DNA of 64,000 nucleotides, taken from Leeuwenhoekiella nanhaiensis. Lineage in GTDB: Bacteria > Bacteroidota > Bacteroidia > Flavobacteriales > Flavobacteriaceae. Under the pieces are notes generated by a model. It did not search any database. It had not been told where the DNA came from and worked only from the letters and a program-made list of their open reading frames with translations. This document shows positions 8,073-16,096 of this stretch, one piece after another. Every line of letters starts with the position of its first letter. The first letter of the stretch is position 1. Location of the stretch: assembly GCF_002744755.1 (NCBI RefSeq), contig NZ_KZ319290.1, positions 186,001 to 250,000 on the forward strand, written 5' to 3'. The translations under genes and the position numbers were made by a program.

Positions 8073-10256
8073 ATGAACACCCTGCGTTTTTTTGCTTTAA
8101 AGGAAAGTTATAGTCGAAAACCAATACAAATAGCTGAAAATCAGCACAGATCTGCTCTTTTTGGCAATAACGTTTTCGGAAAAAAAGCGATGCGACAAGT
8201 GCTGTCTGCTGAAGCTTTTAGAGCGGTAGAAGATGCGATTAATACGGGGTCAAAAATAGAACGCGCGATGGCTGATAGCATCGCGGCGGGCATGAAGCAA
8301 TGGGCTCTGGAACATGGGGCAACCCATTATACCCACTGGTTCCAACCGCTTACCGGCGCAACTGCAGAAAAGCACGATGCGTTTTTTGAAACTGATCTGG
8401 ACGGTAATGCGATGGAAAAATTTGACGGGGCTCAACTGGTTCAGCAGGAGCCTGATGCCTCTTCCTTCCCACACGGGGGGATTCGAAATACTTTTGAAGC
8501 ACGGGGTTACACTGCCTGGGATCCCTCTTCCCCGGCATTTATTTTAGATACTACATTATGCATTCCTACGGTGTTCGTTTCGTATACCGGCGAGGCTCTA
8601 GATAATAAAACACCTTTGCTGCGGGCGCTGGGCGCTATTGACAGTTCGGCTACTGCCGTTGCGCAATATTTCAATAAAAGTGTAAATAAGGTAACGGCGA
8701 CATTGGGCTGGGAGCAGGAGTATTTTCTAATTGATGCGGCTTTAGCGGCGTCAAGACCGGATATTATGCAAACCGGTCGCGCCATGTTGGGTCATGCTCC
8801 GGCAAAAGGTCAGCAATTGGATGATCATTATTTTGGCTCCATTCCCACTCGCGCTCTTAATTTTATGAAAGATCTGGAGCAGCAATGTATGTTATTAGGT
8901 ATTCCCGTTAAGACGCGGCATAATGAGGTGGCGCCAAATCAGTTTGAGTTGGCTCCTGTTTTTGAGGAAGCCAACCTTGCGGTAGATCACAACTCCTTAA
9001 TTATGGATTTGATGGATCGTATCGCAGAGCGGCATCATCTTAAAGTGCTATTTCATGAAAAACCTTTTGCGGGAGTCAACGGAAGCGGAAAGCATAACAA
9101 CTGGTCGTTGATGACTGATAACGGAATCAACTTGTTAAGCCCGGGAACCACACCCACAAAAAACCTGCAGTTTCTAACCTTCTTTATAAATACCATTAAA
9201 GCGGTTCAGGATAATGAAGAATTATTACGGGCCTCAGTAGCTTCAGCAGCTAATGATCATCGTCTGGGGTCTAGTGAGGCTCCGCCGGCAATAATGTCAG
9301 TTTTTATAGGAAAACAGCTTACTAAAGTTTTGGACGAACTTGAAAAGGTAACTGACGGGAAGCTTTCACCTCAGGAAAAAACCGACCTTAAGCTGAACGT
9401 AGTGGGTAAAATTCCTGAGATTTTATTGGATAATACAGACCGCAACCGTACCTCTCCATTCGCGTTTACAGGAAATAAATTTGAGTTCAGGGCAGTGGGT
9501 TCAACAACCAATTGCTCGCGACCTATGGTCGTTTTAAACACCATAGTTGCAAGACAGCTATCAGACTTTAAGAATGAGGTTGACGCGCTTATTGATTCCA
9601 AAAACATGAAAAAGGATGATGCCATTTTCAATGTGTTGCGGGAATACATAAAAGCTTCGAAAAGGATACGTTTTGAAGGGGATGGCTACAGCGCTAGTTG
9701 GGAAGCTGAAGCTAAAAAGCGAAAACTGAGTAACAATAAAACCACTCCTGAAGCGCTAAACATACAGATCACCAGGCCGGTAATCAAACTCTTTGAAGAA
9801 ACCGGTGTCATGAATGAGATCGAGTTAAAAGCTCGCTACGAAATTGAGCTGGAAGAATATGTAAAGCGTATACAAATTGAAAGCAGGGTGCTGGGAAACA
9901 TCGCTCAGAATCACATCATTCCCACAGCGATACGCTATCAAAACTTACTTATTAAAAATGTAAAAGGGCTAAAAGAGATTTTTGGGGCCGATCACAAAAA
10001 GCTAGGTCAGGAGCAACTCGTTCTCATAGAAAAGATCTCAGAATATATCAAAACTATAAATACTCTGACTTTTGAAATGATTGAAGCCCGAAAAGTGGCT
10101 AATCAGGAAGAAGTTGCCAAACGCGCGGTCTCTTACACTAAAAACGTGCTGCCCTTTTTTGATCAAATTCGTTATGCTTCTGACAAATTAGAACTACTTG
10201 TGGAAGATAAATTATGGCCACTTACCAAAAATAGAGAGCTTCTGAATCTACATTAA
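8073..10256 (+). CDS. glnN: Glutamine synthetase type III (GlnN-like)
   Basis: The protein has 727 residues from ATG 8073, the usual GSIII length (about 700-730). The in-frame TTG at 8040 overlaps the promoter, so it is rejected. GSIII signatures are THYTHWFQPLTGATAEKHD, DxSSFPxGGIRxTFEARGYTAWDPSSPAF, the metal-binding GWEQEYFLID, RHNEVAPNQFELAP, a substrate loop NGSGKHNNWS, and EFRAVGSTTNCSRPM. It is a cytoplasmic dodecameric enzyme in characterised relatives. With the divergent GSII it gives the cell two classes of the same activity, possibly used under different nitrogen supply. No clear terminator follows. Confidence 0.96.
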   Translation: MNTLRFFALKESYSRKPIQIAENQHRSALFGNNVFGKKAMRQVLSAEAFRAVEDAINTGSKIERAMADSIAAGMKQWALEHGATHYTHWFQPLTGATAEKHDAFFETDLDGNAMEKFDGAQLVQQEPDASSFPHGGIRNTFEARGYTAWDPSSPAFILDTTLCIPTVFVSYTGEALDNKTPLLRALGAIDSSATAVAQYFNKSVNKVTATLGWEQEYFLIDAALAASRPDIMQTGRAMLGHAPAKGQQLDDHYFGSIPTRALNFMKDLEQQCMLLGIPVKTRHNEVAPNQFELAPVFEEANLAVDHNSLIMDLMDRIAERHHLKVLFHEKPFAGVNGSGKHNNWSLMTDNGINLLSPGTTPTKNLQFLTFFINTIKAVQDNEELLRASVASAANDHRLGSSEAPPAIMSVFIGKQLTKVLDELEKVTDGKLSPQEKTDLKLNVVGKIPEILLDNTDRNRTSPFAFTGNKFEFRAVGSTTNCSRPMVVLNTIVARQLSDFKNEVDALIDSKNMKKDDAIFNVLREYIKASKRIRFEGDGYSASWEAEAKKRKLSNNKTTPEALNIQITRPVIKLFEETGVMNEIELKARYEIELEEYVKRIQIESRVLGNIAQNHIIPTAIRYQNLLIKNVKGLKEIFGADHKKLGQEQLVLIEKISEYIKTINTLTFEMIEARKVANQEEVAKRAVSYTKNVLPFFDQIRYASDKLELLVEDKLWPLTKNRELLNLH

Positions 10257-10620
10257 GCAAGGCTGAGATGTTAACTTTAAGTTGATGAAAAAACTTAACA
10301 GTTACCTTTAACACCTACAAATCACGTAGCTTTATTCTTACAAGAATACGTTTGGTTCAAGAAAGGGTGTTTTTCCTAATTGTCTTTTAAGGCCAGTAGT
10401 GACGGTAATTTGGTTATTATAACGTTTTCGTTGCCAGTGGGTTTCATCGAAAACTTAGTTTTCAATGAAAAAATGTGCAATAGTTTTTCATACATTCGTA
10501 CAGCGTTGAAAGAAAAAATTGTTCACGAAATGAGTTTCTCCGCAACCCAACTTCCCCTAGTTGACTTTGATAATAGACGTTCTCCAACTTTGTTTATTCA
10601 CGAGGTCTTAAAAATTGTAT
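10257..10620. other. Intergenic region before the curli locus
   Basis: About 400 bases separate GSIII from the first curlin gene. A 7-bp hairpin (TTAAGTT/AACTTAA, 10277-10298) without a T-run follows GSIII. TACGTTTG at 10347-10354 fits a -7 element but lacks a -33 partner. If used it would give a leader of about 300 nt. A TTG-started 88-codon frame (10380-10646) runs through here, but its composition is not protein-like and it has no recognisable relative. Confidence 0.45.
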
Positions 10621-10646
10621 TTATTAACCATTCTATATATTATTAA
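10621..10646 (+). promoter_or_regulatory. Curlin upstream box 1 (TTATTAA-N12-TTATTAA)
   Basis: This is the first of three copies of a 26-bp element: TTATTAA, the fixed 12-mer CCATTCTATATA, then TTATTAA. It ends 18 bp before the curlin ATG. Identical copies stand before the next two curlin genes and nowhere else that I found. The two heptamers start 19 bp apart, roughly two helical turns, as in sites for dimeric activators. Confidence 0.6.
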
Positions 10647-10664
10647 TTTTAAAACTTTTCTATT

Positions 10665-11438
10665 ATGAAAAAAGTTATTTTAAGCGCTGCGGCGCTATTT
10701 ATTGGTGCAATAACATTTGCGCAATCTAATGAGAGTATAGTGAATCAAGCCGGGAACGGTAATGATGCTATGGTGACTCAAGTAGGTTCTATTAACAAAT
10801 CTAACGTAGATCAGTCTGGTAGTGTTTCTCCCGGAGCTGTAGATAATGATGCAGTTGTAGAACAAACCGGAGTTAACAACAATTCCACAATTCGACAAAG
10901 ACGAAACAGAAATCTTGCTACTACCACACAATTAGGTAATGACAACCGTGCTTTTGTTACGCAATTAAGTAGTGATAACGAAAGCGACATTGACACCCAG
11001 GGTAACGGCAATAGAGCTACAGTGACTCAGGGAGCTGGCAATTTTAACATGTCTGATATCGATCAGGATGGTGATGGTAACTTTGCTCTCAATTATCAGT
11101 GGGGGTCAGAAAATGATGCCACAATAATGCAAATTGGAACAGGTAACGTAGGTGATACCAACCAGAGTGGAGCAAATAATGCTTCGGAAATTTATCAGGA
11201 TGGAGCGGCTAACGTGGCAGATGTTGATCAAATGGGAAGTATGAATACGTCTATGTCAACACAAAATGGCACAGCAAATACTTCAACTGTTATGCAGAAC
11301 GGTATGGATCATTGGAGCACTGTTATGCAATCTGGTAATAACAATACGAGCACTGTTATGCAATCTGGTTCAGGTCATATAAGTACTGTTACCCAAATGG
11401 GAAGCTTTAACACCTCAACAGTAACTCAAAGCAACTAA
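10665..11438 (+). CDS. Curlin repeat protein (CsgA-like amyloid subunit) 1
   Basis: This 257-residue secreted protein begins with a signal peptide (MKKVILSAAALFIGAITFAQ). The rest is about 21 half-repeats of 11 residues with the pattern N-x-S/A-x-V-x-Q-x-G-x-x, for example NTSTVMQNGMD and NTSTVMQSGSG. This corresponds to strand-turn units of the curlin beta-solenoid, which assemble into extracellular amyloid fibres. E. coli CsgA has five full repeats, so this subunit is about twice as long. In the last repeats some turn Asn residues become His (HWSTVMQ, HISTVTQ). The C-terminus STVTQSN ends exactly on a strand. Its own terminator follows, so it is probably monocistronic. Whether it is the major subunit or the nucleator cannot be told. 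Confidence 0.9.
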   Translation: MKKVILSAAALFIGAITFAQSNESIVNQAGNGNDAMVTQVGSINKSNVDQSGSVSPGAVDNDAVVEQTGVNNNSTIRQRRNRNLATTTQLGNDNRAFVTQLSSDNESDIDTQGNGNRATVTQGAGNFNMSDIDQDGDGNFALNYQWGSENDATIMQIGTGNVGDTNQSGANNASEIYQDGAANVADVDQMGSMNTSMSTQNGTANTSTVMQNGMDHWSTVMQSGNNNTSTVMQSGSGHISTVTQMGSFNTSTVTQSN

Positions 11439-11461
11439 TCTTTAATGGAGTTGAAGAGTAC

Positions 11462-11492
11462 AAAAGCCGTCTAATATTTAGACGGCTTTTTT
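11462..11492 (+). terminator. Rho-independent terminator after curlin 1
   Basis: AAAAGCCGTCTAA, a TATT loop and TAGACGGCTTTTTT form a strong stem with a T-run, starting 23 bp after the stop of the first curlin gene. Confidence 0.9.
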
Positions 11493-11754
11493 GCGATAGT
11501 ATTTCGCCTTTTCTTTATTCTAAAAGCCGTAAACGAGTAATTTATTCTTACCAATAAAGATTTTGAGTTTATAACTTTAGAATAGAATTTAGCTGGTCGA
11601 AAATATTTGAATTTCAACGAATAAGAGCTTTAAGATGGCTTGGCCATAGCTATTTATCCTTAATTTTATGTAGTCCGAGTTTTTTTAAACAGTTTTCTCT
11701 CCTCTTAAGCAAACATCTGTTTTATTTCAATATTTCGGATATTTAAATAAGTAT
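11493..11754. other. Intergenic region between curlin genes 1 and 2
   Basis: With the terminator and box, about 357 bases lack a gene. No TAnnTTTG promoter is visible. A stretch near 11692-11724 (TTTTCTCTCCTCTTAAGC...CATCTGT) is clearly related to 13114-13140 before curlin 3, so the two upstream regions share ancestry. Confidence 0.5.
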
Positions 11755-11780
11755 TTATTAACCATTCTATATATTATTAA
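11755..11780 (+). promoter_or_regulatory. Curlin upstream box 2 (TTATTAA-N12-TTATTAA)
   Basis: This copy is identical over all 26 bp to the boxes at 10621 and 13173. It ends 15 bp before the ATG of the second curlin gene. The flanks are less conserved, so the box itself appears to be under selection. Confidence 0.6.
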
Positions 11781-11795
11781 TTAAATTTTTCTATT

Positions 11796-12851
11796 ATGAA
11801 GAAAGTTATTTTATGTGCTGGTGCTCTTATGTTTGGAGCAGTAGCATTTGCACAAAGTAATGACAGCGATGTTTTACAAAACGGAACTTCTAACGTTGCT
11901 ACTGTAACCCAAACGGGCATGAGCAATGAGTCTATTGTAGAGCACGACGGGTCTCAACCATTTAAGATTAAGCGCAACGAAGCGACAATTGTTCAAACAG
12001 GCAATAACAATTACTCGTTTGCGAGATCTCAAGACGGGGAAGACAACATCATTACTACCACCTCCGTTGGAAATGAGAATGACGCCTATGTAAAACAAAT
12101 AGGTAGTCGTAATACGAGTATTATTGATCAGGATGGAAATGATAATAATGCCAGATCTACAGTTACATTTTCCAATGACAATGAGTCTTACATTTACCAA
12201 ACCGGAGATGGTAACGATGCCAGAACTGCTCAAAGAGGTGCCGGTTCTAATGTTTCTACAGTAACCACAATTGGTGATGATAACGTGGCAAATACATCTC
12301 AAAATGGTTTTGGAAACTCTTCTACAATTGATCAAACCAGTTCTTTAGCAAGTGGTGCCAATAACAATATGGCAGATGCTGACCAATTAGGATCTGATAA
12401 TACCTCTACTATGATACAAAGAGGTGATTACAACCTTGCTATAACAGATCAAGAAGGTGATGATAACCGCGCAAGAACTAGACAACTTAGCGATCTTAAT
12501 GAAAGCTTCATAACTCAGGTTGGAGATGCAAACCGTGCAGATGTTAGACAATTTGGAGGAGCGATGAATACTTCTGATGTTGATCAAACAGGAAACTCTA
12601 ACAATTCAAGTGTAGATCAGTTTGGTAGTGATAATGAGTCAACTATTGTGAGCACCGGTGACGGTAATATGAATACAGTAGCCCAAGGAAATCAAAGCCC
12701 GATGAATGTTAGAAGTTACGGTTCAATCAGTACTATTAATCAATTGGGTGACGGTAATATGACAGATGTATTTCAGTCAGGAAATATGCAGATGAGCACT
12801 ATTACTCAAACCGGAGATATGAATTCAGCAACAGTTACTCAAACAAACTAA
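11796..12851 (+). CDS. Curlin repeat protein (CsgA-like amyloid subunit) 2
   Basis: This is a 351-residue exported curlin with signal peptide MKKVILCAGALMFGAVAFAQ. The mature chain is built from roughly 11-residue units of the N-x-S/A-x-V/I-x-Q-x-G type (for example NVATVTQTGMS, NTSTMIQRGDY, NMTDVFQSGN). Several units are interrupted by short acidic or Asp-Asn-rich inserts (EDGEDN, DGNDNNAR). It is the longest of the three and richest in Asp, so the fibres may be more acidic or bind Ca2+; that is inference. It has its own upstream box and terminator. Sequence identity with the others is highest in the signal peptide and the last repeat (ATVTQTN). Confidence 0.9.
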   Translation: MKKVILCAGALMFGAVAFAQSNDSDVLQNGTSNVATVTQTGMSNESIVEHDGSQPFKIKRNEATIVQTGNNNYSFARSQDGEDNIITTTSVGNENDAYVKQIGSRNTSIIDQDGNDNNARSTVTFSNDNESYIYQTGDGNDARTAQRGAGSNVSTVTTIGDDNVANTSQNGFGNSSTIDQTSSLASGANNNMADADQLGSDNTSTMIQRGDYNLAITDQEGDDNRARTRQLSDLNESFITQVGDANRADVRQFGGAMNTSDVDQTGNSNNSSVDQFGSDNESTIVSTGDGNMNTVAQGNQSPMNVRSYGSISTINQLGDGNMTDVFQSGNMQMSTITQTGDMNSATVTQTN

Positions 12852-12870
12852 TTCTTTAATAAAACTGATG

Positions 12871-12903
12871 AAGGCTTACGAGACATTCTCGTAAGCCTTT
12901 TTG
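12871..12903 (+). terminator. Rho-independent terminator after curlin 2
   Basis: AAGGCTTACGAGA, loop CAT and TCTCGTAAGCCTTTTTG form a 13-bp stem with a T-run, 19 bp after the stop. Confidence 0.92.
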
Positions 12904-13172
12904 TTTTTAAATTTTTAGGTCTGAATAAGTTTATCTCACCTCAAAATTTTTAGGCCTTAGAGATATTCCCTTAAATAGTTTGTGGACGTTTTGTAGACTT
13001 ATTTCGAAGATATTTGTATTTAAACGAATAAGGTATCCAAAAAGCAGAGGCTTATAAGTTTTGTCCTATTTTTATTCTGTTAGGAAGTTCCCCTTTAAAC
13101 AATGCTTCCTGATAGTTTCTCCCCTTAAATAAATATCTGTAGATGCCAGTTCCAGATATTTCAGATTACAAT
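12904..13172. other. Intergenic region between curlin genes 2 and 3
   Basis: This stretch lies between the terminator and box 3. It holds TTTCTCCCCTTAAATAAATATCTGT at 13116-13140, matching the region before curlin 2, and an ACGAATAAG shared with 11618. No coding frame or clear promoter is seen. Confidence 0.45.
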
Positions 13173-13198
13173 TTATTAACCATTCTATATATTATTAA
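13173..13198 (+). promoter_or_regulatory. Curlin upstream box 3 (TTATTAA-N12-TTATTAA)
   Basis: This is the third identical 26-bp copy, ending 15 bp before the ATG of curlin 3. Spacing to the start codon is 15-18 bp in all three. This is so close that it must either be a promoter with a very short leader or part of the untranslated leader. Confidence 0.6.
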
Positions 13199-13213
13199 TT
13201 AAACTTTTCAATT

Positions 13214-14200
13214 ATGAAAAAAGTTATTTTATGCGCTAGTGCGCTTATGCTTGGCTCTTTGGCCTTTGCTCAAAGCAACGAAAACGTTGTTTCACAAAAT
13301 GGTTCTGGCAATTCTAGTACTGTAGATCAGGCCGGAATGACCAACAGGTCAGTAACCCGTATTTTTGGGGATACTAACACTACCACTCTTGATCAGGATG
13401 GTGTAAGTAACAATTCTGTAGTGGAAATTGCAGGTAACAGCAGTACTGATAATACGTCTGATGTCATTCAAGAAGGATCACAAAACAACATTTTAGTTGA
13501 TGTGTCTGGAGATAGAAACGCTGTTTCTGTTGAACAGATAGGTGATCGCAATAATCAGGGAGATAGCTTTTTACCAGGAGATGGGGTTAATATCATTGGA
13601 GATGACAATGAGGCCGAACTTTATCAATTAGGCGATGATAATGATGGATTTATCAGACAAACAGGTGACGGTAATTATGCTGATATTGGTCAGTTTGGTA
13701 CAGATAACCTGGCTAATATTATTCAGGAAGGTGATGGTAATGAAGCTACTACCGAACAAGGTGCAGTTTCTGGTTCTATATATACATCTAGAGGAGGTAT
13801 TTCTTTACAAGAGCAAACAGGTAATGACAACACTGCTTTTGCTGCTATGGAAGAAGATATGAATGAGATTTATCAGAATCAGCAAGGAAATGGTAATGAA
13901 GCTTCTGCAAGCCAGAATCTTGCATTTTTTGGTGGGTATAATGATGCCTCTCAAACTCAAGTAGGAGACGACAATACTGCTGAAATCGTACAGGAAGGAG
14001 CTTACAATACAGCTACTGAGCTGCAAACCGGAAACGGAAACACGTCATTTACGCAGCAAGTAGGAGACTTTCACAGAAGTATAGTGACACAAACAGGTGA
14101 TGGTAATATGAGTTCAGTTATGCAGAGTGGGGCAAGTCACATAAGTACAGTTACCCAAATAGGTAATGGTAATACTTCAAGTGTTACTCAGTCAAACTAA
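13214..14200 (+). CDS. Curlin repeat protein (CsgA-like amyloid subunit) 3
   Basis: This 328-residue exported curlin has signal peptide MKKVILCASALMLGSLAFAQ. Units follow the same N-x-S/A-x-V-x-Q-x-G scheme (NSSTVDQAGMT, NEATTEQGAVS, NTAEIVQEGAY), with longer irregular insertions around residues 120-130 and 180-235. The last three units (HRSIVTQTGDG, NMSSVMQSGAS, HISTVTQIGNG) and the end SSVTQSN closely match curlin 1, including the His-for-Asn changes. This suggests a shared C-terminal cap or chaperone signal. Box 3 precedes it. No strong terminator follows, so read-through into the csg operon is possible. Confidence 0.9.
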   Translation: MKKVILCASALMLGSLAFAQSNENVVSQNGSGNSSTVDQAGMTNRSVTRIFGDTNTTTLDQDGVSNNSVVEIAGNSSTDNTSDVIQEGSQNNILVDVSGDRNAVSVEQIGDRNNQGDSFLPGDGVNIIGDDNEAELYQLGDDNDGFIRQTGDGNYADIGQFGTDNLANIIQEGDGNEATTEQGAVSGSIYTSRGGISLQEQTGNDNTAFAAMEEDMNEIYQNQQGNGNEASASQNLAFFGGYNDASQTQVGDDNTAEIVQEGAYNTATELQTGNGNTSFTQQVGDFHRSIVTQTGDGNMSSVMQSGASHISTVTQIGNGNTSSVTQSN

Positions 14201-14211
14201 TTAAAGCCATT

Positions 14212-14276
14212 AAATTTTAAGGCAGTATGGATGATCGCTTGTTTAGTCAGTCGAAATTCATGCTGCTTTAAATTTT
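14212..14276 (+). other. Long imperfect hairpin after curlin 3
   Basis: AAATTTTAAGGCAG can pair with CTGCTTTAAATTTT over about 13 bp with one G-T and one mismatch, enclosing a 37-nt loop. It has no T-run, so it could be an attenuator or an mRNA-stability structure between the curlin and the downstream assembly genes. Confidence 0.3.
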
Positions 14277-14408
14277 AATGAATAAGAGAATTTAGTAATA
14301 CCATTTTATTGCATTGTTGATTTTTATCTTGACAAATTAAATTTTTTGCAAAAAAAATCAATATCTTGAAGGGTGTACGTTTTATTTTCTAACTAAAAAC
14401 AAGCAGTT

Positions 14409-14894
14409 ATGAAAGAAGGTTTCAAAAGTATAGTTGCGATATCGATTTTTATGATGTCTTTTTTTGGTTTTGGACAAGAACTGGAAGAGGCCGTTATTTA
14501 TCAGCTCAATAATACCTCGATAAAACAGTTGCAACTGCCTGTAAAACAAACTGAAAACTCCAGCATTTTTATTCTTCAGGTGGGAACAGACAATATAATA
14601 GAGACATCAGCAAATTCTACAGACATTGAATTAGCATTGAACCAGAATGGTTCAAATAATGTTATTCGAATGGTTGATAACGCGGATAGAATTAATGTTT
14701 CTGTAACTCAAAATGGCGATCAAAACACGTTTACCAAATACAATTTTTTTAACAACACAATTGTAAATAGCTCATTTATTCAAAATGGTAATAATCAGGA
14801 TATCAATGTCTTTGGGGAGAACTCAATTTCAGAGACTATGAAAATTACTATGACAGGAGATGGTCAAAGCTTAATAGTTCGAAATTTCAACTAA
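14409..14894 (+). CDS. Small divergent curlin-like protein, candidate nucleator (CsgB-like)
   Basis: The protein has 161 residues with a signal peptide (MKEGFKSIVAISIFMMSFFGFGQ). Curlin-like units are fewer and more degenerate than in the upstream proteins: IFILQVGTDN, LALNQNGSNN, VSVTQNGDQN, SSFIQNGNNQ, and then MTGDGQSLIV at the end. The gene lacks the TTATTAA box and is 12 bp before the csgE-like gene, so it is made with the assembly factors, not with the bulk subunits. Small size, degenerate repeats and operon position fit a surface nucleator such as CsgB. The role is inference; it could also be a minor fibre component. Confidence 0.7.
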   Translation: MKEGFKSIVAISIFMMSFFGFGQELEEAVIYQLNNTSIKQLQLPVKQTENSSIFILQVGTDNIIETSANSTDIELALNQNGSNNVIRMVDNADRINVSVTQNGDQNTFTKYNFFNNTIVNSSFIQNGNNQDINVFGENSISETMKITMTGDGQSLIVRNFN

Positions 14895-14906
14895 TTATTT
14901 TTTATA

Positions 14907-15677
14907 ATGAGCTTTAGGCAGCTAATATTTCTTCTCATTCTTCTCGCCACAGGCGTTGTCAAAGGGCAATTTTACAATAAAGAGGTTTCGGGTGAAATTG
15001 ATCTAGCTGAAGAAAATCAAATGCTTGTTTTTAAAGGATTAATATCAAATAAAACCCCAATCAATACTAGCATACAATACAAATTCTCAATTATTTATCC
15101 GCAAAGCGGAGATAATGAGCTTCAAAAGGAGGAAACCGAAGGTCGCATCGTGCTCAATCCTAATGAGCGATTAGAAGTATTATCTGAATCTATTCAAGCT
15201 AATGATAATTTGAATGTGATTGTACTTTTTCTGGTATATGATACAGATGGTAACCTTGTCGGAAAAGATCGTAAAGTGATTAAAAATGGGGTGCTTGCTG
15301 AAGACGACACGTCAGTTACTGTAATTAAGCCCAATTCTGATCTGGATGTTGCTAAATCAAAGGAGGACGGTCTTGTTTTAAGAGGTATTGTTGTTGAGGA
15401 TACCAAAACAAAACCAGGAAGTGACTTTTACAAAGAGTTTTATTCAAACTATCTTTCAAAAAATATAAATGGTGAAGATATTGTCACCATCAAAGAGGTC
15501 TTGGCTTTAGGGCGTAACACAAAAATAGAAGTATACGTAGCAGAGAAAAGGGTTTTTGAATTCTTTATAAGACCTGCTTCAGAATACTTAAAGCAAATGT
15601 CGCAATATGCCATTATGCAGGTTATGCGACAACTTGAATTTAACGACAAAAACCAGAATACAGTACAACGTTATTAA
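14907..15677 (+). CDS. csgE: Curli assembly factor: CsgH-like domain fused to CsgE
   Basis: This is a 256-residue exported protein (signal peptide to about residue 20), twice the length of E. coli CsgE. Residues 155-245 match CsgE: LRGIVVEDTKTKPGSDFYKE, a VLALGRNTKIEVY strand and RVFEFFIRP. CsgE caps the periplasmic mouth of the CsgG pore and guides subunits. Residues 26-125 form a separate beta-rich, Ig-like stretch (YKFSIIYPQSGDN, EGRIVLNPNE, LFLVYDTDGNLVGKD). Its pattern resembles CsgH, a periplasmic inhibitor of early curlin aggregation known from Alphaproteobacteria. The CsgE call is firm; the CsgH call is inference from pattern. The gene is 4 bp from csgF. Confidence 0.85.
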   Translation: MSFRQLIFLLILLATGVVKGQFYNKEVSGEIDLAEENQMLVFKGLISNKTPINTSIQYKFSIIYPQSGDNELQKEETEGRIVLNPNERLEVLSESIQANDNLNVIVLFLVYDTDGNLVGKDRKVIKNGVLAEDDTSVTVIKPNSDLDVAKSKEDGLVLRGIVVEDTKTKPGSDFYKEFYSNYLSKNINGEDIVTIKEVLALGRNTKIEVYVAEKRVFEFFIRPASEYLKQMSQYAIMQVMRQLEFNDKNQNTVQRY

Positions 15678-15681
15678 TATT

Positions 15682-16092
15682 ATGAAGCAATTATTACTTT
15701 TCGCAATTTGTCTATTTGTCGGAGCTTTAAGTTACGGGCAACAACTTACTTACCAGCCAAAGAATCCCAATTTTGGTGGTGAGACTTTTAATTATCAGTG
15801 GTTATTGAGCTCTGCAAACGCCCAAAATTCATTTACAGATCCCAGGGATGATAATGACCGCTTTGGTAGGCAATCTGAACTTGAACAATTTGCAAGTAAT
15901 CTTAATAGGCAACTTTTAAGTCAGATTTCCCGTGGTTTATTTGCTTCTCAAATAGGAGAAGGGCTAGAAGCAGGTACCTATAATTTTGGTTCCTTAGCTC
16001 TCGAGGTCTACGAGTCTCAGGAAGGATTAGTCATAAACATTTTAGACACCAATACTGGGGAGCAGACCCAAATCATTGTACCAAATCAATAA
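15682..16092 (+). CDS. csgF: Curli assembly factor CsgF
   Basis: The protein has 136 residues from ATG 15682, which opens the signal peptide MKQLLLFAICLFVGALSYGQ. A longer in-frame start inside csgE is rejected. The mature N-terminus LTYQPKNPNFGG, followed by SSANAQNSFTDP, is the conserved CsgF segment. In E. coli this inserts into the CsgG channel and forms a second constriction. The C-terminal part (EVYESQEGLVINILDTNTGE) corresponds to the domain that stays at the cell surface and couples secretion to nucleation. Length and order are normal. Confidence 0.93.
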   Translation: MKQLLLFAICLFVGALSYGQQLTYQPKNPNFGGETFNYQWLLSSANAQNSFTDPRDDNDRFGRQSELEQFASNLNRQLLSQISRGLFASQIGEGLEAGTYNFGSLALEVYESQEGLVINILDTNTGEQTQIIVPNQ

Positions 16093-16096
16093 TGTG

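Noticed and set aside
10380-10646. 88-codon frame with TTG start before curlin 1
   Set aside because: It runs through the conserved box, has no recognisable motif and an unlikely start, and looks like chance in AT-rich DNA.
11874-12335. 153-codon antisense frame within curlin 2
   Set aside because: It is a mirror of the repetitive curlin codons, with low-complexity Ile/Ser/Val composition.
16076-16096. Upstream extension of CsgG
   Set aside because: It overlaps the csgF end and would put seven residues before a normal lipoprotein signal; ATG 16097 fits better.
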